DNA of 7,778 nt from Candidatus Bathyarchaeota archaeon (GTDB lineage: Archaea; Thermoproteota; Bathyarchaeia; Bathyarchaeales; UBA233): NCBI GenBank assembly GCA_003661945.1, contig QMXC01000048.1:1-7778 (forward strand), in the 5' to 3' direction. Below the pieces are notes generated by a model. That model did not search any database. It was not told the DNA's origin and worked only from the letters and a program-made list of their open reading frames with translations. The translations under genes were made by a program, and so were the position numbers. Below, in pieces: positions 5,223 through 7,778 of this stretch; within the stretch, counting starts at the first letter, position 1; each line of letters begins with the position of its first letter.

Positions 5223-6392
5223 GTGACTGAAGTGAAACTGTTTGAGTACGAAGCGAAAAAACTCTTTGAAAAACACGGGATACCGGTTCCGCGGGGAAAG
5301 CTTGCAACGTCGCCTGAAGAAGCACGGAAAGCATCGTCCGAGCTTAGTTTCCCCGTTGTAGTGAAAGCTCAGGTACTTGTGAGCGGAAGGGGAAAAGCTG
5401 GGGGAATACTCTTCGCGAATTCGCCGTCTGAGGTAGAGGAAGCCGCGGAGAAGATTTTGGGAATGACGATTAAAGGGTTGAATGTTCAGAGCGTTTGGGT
5501 TGAGGAGAAGATTTCGGTTAAAAATGAGCTGTTTTTCAGCATAACGATTGATCGTGTGAAGAGAAGCTATGTGGTTCTGGCTTCCTCTGTGGGCGGAGTT
5601 GACATAGAGGAGATAGCGGCGAAAACTCCGGAGAAACTCGTTAGGTTCCCAGTAAACCCGGACTACGGGTTCCGAAGCTTTCACGCCCGCTACATAGCAG
5701 CTAAGATGGGATACGTCGGCGACCAGCAGAAAAAGCTCGCAGCGATATTTCGAAAGGTGTATGCCATAACTATGGAACTTGACGCTGAGCTTGCTGAGAT
5801 GAACCCTATCGTGGAAACCGTGGAAGGCGACTTTGTGGCGGCAGACGCGCGGATAATCATTGATGATAACGCGTTGTTCCGGCATCCCGAATACGAGAAA
5901 CGGCTATTCGAGGCAGGAGCTTCCGAGTTTTCACCTCGGGAACTAGAAGCGATGCGGAAAGGTTTAGCCTACGTCGGGCTAGACGGAAACATCGGCATAA
6001 TCGGAAACGGAGCTGGACTCGTTATGGCAACGCTGGACGCTGTGCAATACTACGGCGGAAAGCCAGCGAACTTCCTCGACGTTGGAGGCGGAGCCTCAGC
6101 AGAACGCGTGGCATCAGCCCTCGAAATAGTGGCTTCAGACCCGAAGGTAAACGTGGTTTTCATAAATATTTTAGGAGGAATAACTCGATGCGACGAAGTT
6201 GCCCGGGGAATAATAGCCGCGAAAAAGAAAGTAGGATACGAAAAACCTATGGTTATACGGCTCGTGGGCACAAACGAGGAGGAGGGAAAACACATTCTAA
6301 CCGAAGCGGGAATTCACGTTCTAGAAAGCATGGAAGAAGCCGCGGAGAAAGCCGTGAAAATAGCTAAAGGAGAAAACAGAAAATGGGAATAA
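5223..6392 (+). CDS. sucC: Succinyl-CoA synthetase (succinate-CoA ligase), beta subunit
   Basis: Nucleotide-binding subunit of the enzyme interconverting succinate, CoA and ATP/GTP with succinyl-CoA; acts in the cytosol with SucD. The 389 residues match the usual length. The ATP-grasp domain (about 1-215) shows FEYEAKKLFEKHGIPVPRG, the VVKAQVLVSGRGKAGG loop (46-61), LDAELAEMNP (186-195) and ADARIIIDDNALFR (207-220) with the metal-binding carboxylates. The CoA-ligase domain (about 255-380) shows DGNIGIIGNGAGL, NFLDVGGGAS and NILGGITRCD (315-324). The GTG at 5223 lies 12 bp after the regulator's stop with no strong SD, suggesting translational coupling; a GTG at 5232 would give a start nearer to homologues. 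It overlaps sucD by 10 bases. Whether ATP or GTP is used, and the direction in the cell (oxidative TCA, acetate/succinate energy conservation or a reverse pathway), cannot be read from the sequence. Confidence 0.95.
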   Translation: MTEVKLFEYEAKKLFEKHGIPVPRGKLATSPEEARKASSELSFPVVVKAQVLVSGRGKAGGILFANSPSEVEEAAEKILGMTIKGLNVQSVWVEEKISVKNELFFSITIDRVKRSYVVLASSVGGVDIEEIAAKTPEKLVRFPVNPDYGFRSFHARYIAAKMGYVGDQQKKLAAIFRKVYAITMELDAELAEMNPIVETVEGDFVAADARIIIDDNALFRHPEYEKRLFEAGASEFSPRELEAMRKGLAYVGLDGNIGIIGNGAGLVMATLDAVQYYGGKPANFLDVGGGASAERVASALEIVASDPKVNVVFINILGGITRCDEVARGIIAAKKKVGYEKPMVIRLVGTNEEEGKHILTEAGIHVLESMEEAAEKAVKIAKGENRKWE

Positions 6393-7258
6393 TAGTAGAC
6401 CGAAACACGCGAGTCATAGTGCAAGGAATAACCGGAACACAAGGACGGTTCCACACGAAAGCTATGCTAGAATACGGAACACAAATAGTTGCTGGAGTCA
6501 CACCGGGAAAAGGCGGAAACAAGGTTCACGGAGTCCCAGTCTACGACACCGTTGCGCAAGCGCTAGAAAAACATGAGGCAAACGCTTCAATAATCTTTGT
6601 TCCAGCGCCTTTCGCCATGGACGCAGCGCTAGAAGCCTTAGAAAACGGCTTAAAAACCATAGTGATAATCACGGAGCACATACCAATCAAGGATGCAATT
6701 CAAATAATGCACTTAGCACGGAAAAACGGCGCAACCATTATTGGACCGAATACTCCAGGTATAATAACCCCGAGCGAGTGCAAGCTCGGGATTATGCCGG
6801 CGCATGTTTTCCGCCGAGGCGTAGTAGGCATAGTTTCACGAAGCGGAACTCTCACGTATGAAATAGCCAACGGCTTAACCCGCGCTAAACTCGGACAGTC
6901 TACTTGTCTAGGCTTAGGCGGAGACCCCATTGTTGGACTAAACTTCATAGAAGTTTTGAAAATGTTCGAGAAAGACTCGGAAACTAAAGCCGTGGCCTTG
7001 ATAGGGGAAATAGGTGGAAACCTCGAAGAGCTAGCGGCAGAGTATATTCAAAACGAAGGATACTCAAAGCCAGTAGCCGCCTTCATAGCTGGGAGAACAG
7101 CTCCGCCCGGAAAAAGAATGGGACACGCCGGAGCCATAGTCATGGGCAAAGCTGGAACGGCGCAAACAAAAATTGAAGCGCTCGAAGCCGCAGGAGTCAA
7201 AGTAGCGGAAAAACCTGGAGACATAGCCAAAATTCTAGCCGAAAAACTCCGAAGTTAA
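6383..7258 (+). CDS. sucD: Succinyl-CoA synthetase (succinate-CoA ligase), alpha subunit
   Basis: CoA-binding and phosphohistidine-carrying subunit of succinyl-CoA synthetase, 291 residues as expected. The N-terminal Rossmann domain has VQGITGTQGRFHT (13-25) and GVTPGKGG (38-45) for CoA. IIGPNTPGIITP (119-130) and the GIVSRSGTLTYE segment (149-160) mark the second domain, and RTAPPGKRMGHAGA (238-251) holds His248, the residue phosphorylated during catalysis. No catalytic residue is missing. The ATG is preceded by AAGGAG 9-10 bases upstream, within sucC, and the overlap of the two frames supports equal expression. Codons here favour A or C endings (GGA, GAA, AAC, ATA) more than in the first half of sucC. 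No T-rich terminator follows before rpl40e, so read-through is possible. Confidence 0.96.
   Translation: MGIIVDRNTRVIVQGITGTQGRFHTKAMLEYGTQIVAGVTPGKGGNKVHGVPVYDTVAQALEKHEANASIIFVPAPFAMDAALEALENGLKTIVIITEHIPIKDAIQIMHLARKNGATIIGPNTPGIITPSECKLGIMPAHVFRRGVVGIVSRSGTLTYEIANGLTRAKLGQSTCLGLGGDPIVGLNFIEVLKMFEKDSETKAVALIGEIGGNLEELAAEYIQNEGYSKPVAAFIAGRTAPPGKRMGHAGAIVMGKAGTAQTKIEALEAAGVKVAEKPGDIAKILAEKLRS
6764..6795 (+). repeat. Inverted repeat (hairpin) inside sucD
   Basis: CCCGAGC (6769-6775) and GCTCGGG (6784-6790) form a perfect 7-bp stem around an 8-base loop. After one C-A mismatch the stem continues with ATAA (6764-6767) against TTAT (6792-6795). It encodes the conserved TPSECKLGIM region, so it may be incidental to codon choice. 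Confidence 0.4.
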
Positions 7259-7275
7259 GCCGAACGAAAACGGAA

Positions 7276-7286
7276 AAGTATATCTA
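7276..7286 (+). promoter_or_regulatory. Probable promoter of rpl40e
   Basis: AAGTATATCTA (7276-7286) is a TATA-like box. Transcription would start around 7306, giving a leader of about 30 bases that contains GAGGG (7324-7328) 7 bases before the ATG at 7336. The gene could also be reached by read-through from sucCD. Confidence 0.45.
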
Positions 7287-7335
7287 ACCGGTGATAAAAG
7301 TAGAAATAGCCTAGAAACCAGAAGAGGGAAACAAA

Positions 7336-7497
7336 ATGCCGGTGATGGACCCCATCAAAAAAGCAATCGCGCAGAAACATAGGTTATACATGAAAATATG
7401 CAGAGAATGTGGAGCACGCAACGCTCCAGGCGCGGTTAAATGTCGAAAATGCCACAGCAAGAACCTTCGATGGAAGAAACGAGAACTAGTAAAGTAG
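7336..7497 (+). CDS. rpl40e: Ribosomal protein L40e (eL40)
   Basis: A 53-residue basic protein of the large ribosomal subunit, found in archaea and eukaryotes (where it is made as a ubiquitin fusion) and absent from bacteria. The zinc ribbon is complete: Cys22, Cys25, Cys36 and Cys39 in a CxxC-x10-CxxC arrangement, within CRECGARNAPG and KCRKCHSKNLRWKKRE. The order and spacing match archaeal L40e, and the basic tail is typical. GAGGG 7 bases upstream favours the ATG at 7336; a second ATG at 7345 would shorten it by three residues. The gene ends with tandem TAG stops (7495-7500). It is small enough to be missed by a length-limited gene search. Confidence 0.92.
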   Translation: MPVMDPIKKAIAQKHRLYMKICRECGARNAPGAVKCRKCHSKNLRWKKRELVK

Positions 7498-7501
7498 TAG
7501 C

Positions 7502-7520
7502 CTCCTTTCTGATTGCTTTT
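7502..7520 (+). terminator. Possible T-rich terminator after rpl40e
   Basis: Right after the tandem stops a pyrimidine/T-rich stretch runs CTCCTTTCTGATTGCTTTT, with a further TTTT at 7532-7535. Archaeal RNA polymerase often stops at such U-rich runs without a hairpin. Broken runs make this only suggestive. Confidence 0.35.
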
Positions 7521-7549
7521 CAGCAAAATCGTTTTCACTACGGAAAGCA

Positions 7550-7573
7550 CATTTTATTTTGAAGCTAGGAAGG
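7550..7573 (+). promoter_or_regulatory. TATA-like element and SD of the uracil-DNA glycosylase gene
   Basis: CATTTTATTTT (7550-7560) is a TATA-like run and AGGAAGG (7567-7573) sits 7 bases before the TTG at 7581, a good SD. If this TATA is used, transcription would start almost at the TTG and leave the SD out, so either the gene is read from further upstream or the A/T run is not the real box. Confidence 0.35.
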
Positions 7574-7580
7574 TTCGAAA

Positions 7581-7778
7581 TTGTCTAAAGAGGAGATTTT
7601 GGAAGAGATAGCCCACGAGGTTAAGGCGTGCCGTAAATGCCCGCTTTGGAAGACCCGTAAAAACGCTGTCCCAGGCGACGGAAATCCCTCTGCTGAGGTG
7701 ATGTTTATCGGTGAAGCTCCAGGATACTGGGAAGACGTTAAGGGGAAGCCTTTCGTTGGAGCTGCCGGAAAATTTCTA
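7581..7778 (+). CDS. Family-4 uracil-DNA glycosylase, N-terminal part (cut by window end)
   Basis: Base-excision repair enzyme that removes uracil from DNA, the product of cytosine deamination. Only the first 66 residues are in the window. They contain the family's N-terminal pair Cys17 and Cys20 in KACRKCPLWKTRKNAVPGDG, the first half of the four-cysteine 4Fe-4S ligand set, and motif A with GEAPGYWEDVKGKPFVGAAG (44-63), where the acidic and Gly-Pro residues shape the active site. The other two cysteines and the C-terminal catalytic His motif lie beyond the edge. The start is TTG with AGGAAGG 7 bases upstream and no in-frame ATG before the conserved region. The family-4 call is strong; subtype and completeness cannot be judged. 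Confidence 0.9.
   Translation, partial: MSKEEILEEIAHEVKACRKCPLWKTRKNAVPGDGNPSAEVMFIGEAPGYWEDVKGKPFVGAAGKFL

Noticed and set aside
5202..5885. Long open frame (227 codons) on the minus strand opposite sucC
   Set aside because: It mirrors a strongly conserved sucC frame, its translation shows no recognisable motif, and it has no SD or promoter.
7281..7294. ACCGGT with flanking TATC/GATA near the rpl40e promoter as an operator
   Set aside because: The arms are unequally spaced and the core is only six bases, well within chance expectation.
1..7778. CRISPR arrays, insertion sequences, attachment sites, tRNA genes
   Set aside because: I saw no spaced repeats, transposase or integrase frames, terminal inverted repeats, or tRNA cloverleaf motifs in the gaps. 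The gene-free stretches are all under about 210 bases.

Overview
The window is ordinary chromosomal DNA from an archaeon. Evidence for this is Alba chromatin protein, archaeal-type Pth2 peptidyl-tRNA hydrolase, archaeal-type AspRS, a zinc-ribbon ribosomal protein L40e, TATA-like promoters with purine-rich Shine-Dalgarno (SD) sites, and frequent TTG/GTG starts. The mix fits the TACK side, and a Bathyarchaeia-like lineage is my impression rather than something I could test. There are ten genes, the first possibly and the last certainly cut by the window edges. I see no mobile element, CRISPR array, tRNA, rRNA or sign of recent transfer.

Layout. (1) Bases 41-1802, plus strand: pth2 and truD, two tRNA-related genes 10 bp apart. 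(2) Bases 1817-4532, minus strand, read from right to left: alba, then a zinc-finger/KH RNA-binding protein, then aspS 13 bp later, then a small secreted beta-rich protein with its own promoter. truD and the secreted gene converge with 14 bp between them. (3) Bases 4533-4742: a divergent promoter region, the longest gene-free stretch. It serves alba leftward and a regulator rightward and carries a set of dyad repeats around the rightward TATA box. (4) Bases 4743-7258, plus strand: a winged-helix/RAM (Lrp/AsnC-like) regulator followed 12 bp later by sucC and overlapping sucD, apparently one operon. (5) Bases 7336-7497: rpl40e, 53 residues. (6) Base 7581 to the end: the N-terminal 66 residues of a family-4 uracil-DNA glycosylase starting at TTG.

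Functionally the left two-thirds is translation and chromatin (tRNA recycling, tRNA modification, aspartyl-tRNA synthesis, an RNA-binding partner gene, Alba). The right third couples a probable metabolite-sensing regulator to succinyl-CoA synthetase. The points most worth following are regulatory or specificity questions: three AA-centred dyads bracketing the regulator's core promoter, an ACGTA-motif cluster continuing into its gene, a GC-rich hairpin that would sequester the SD of the KH-aspS pair, and an AspRS whose two tRNA-discrimination positions read Lys and Pro. I did not find a clearly novel multi-gene system.
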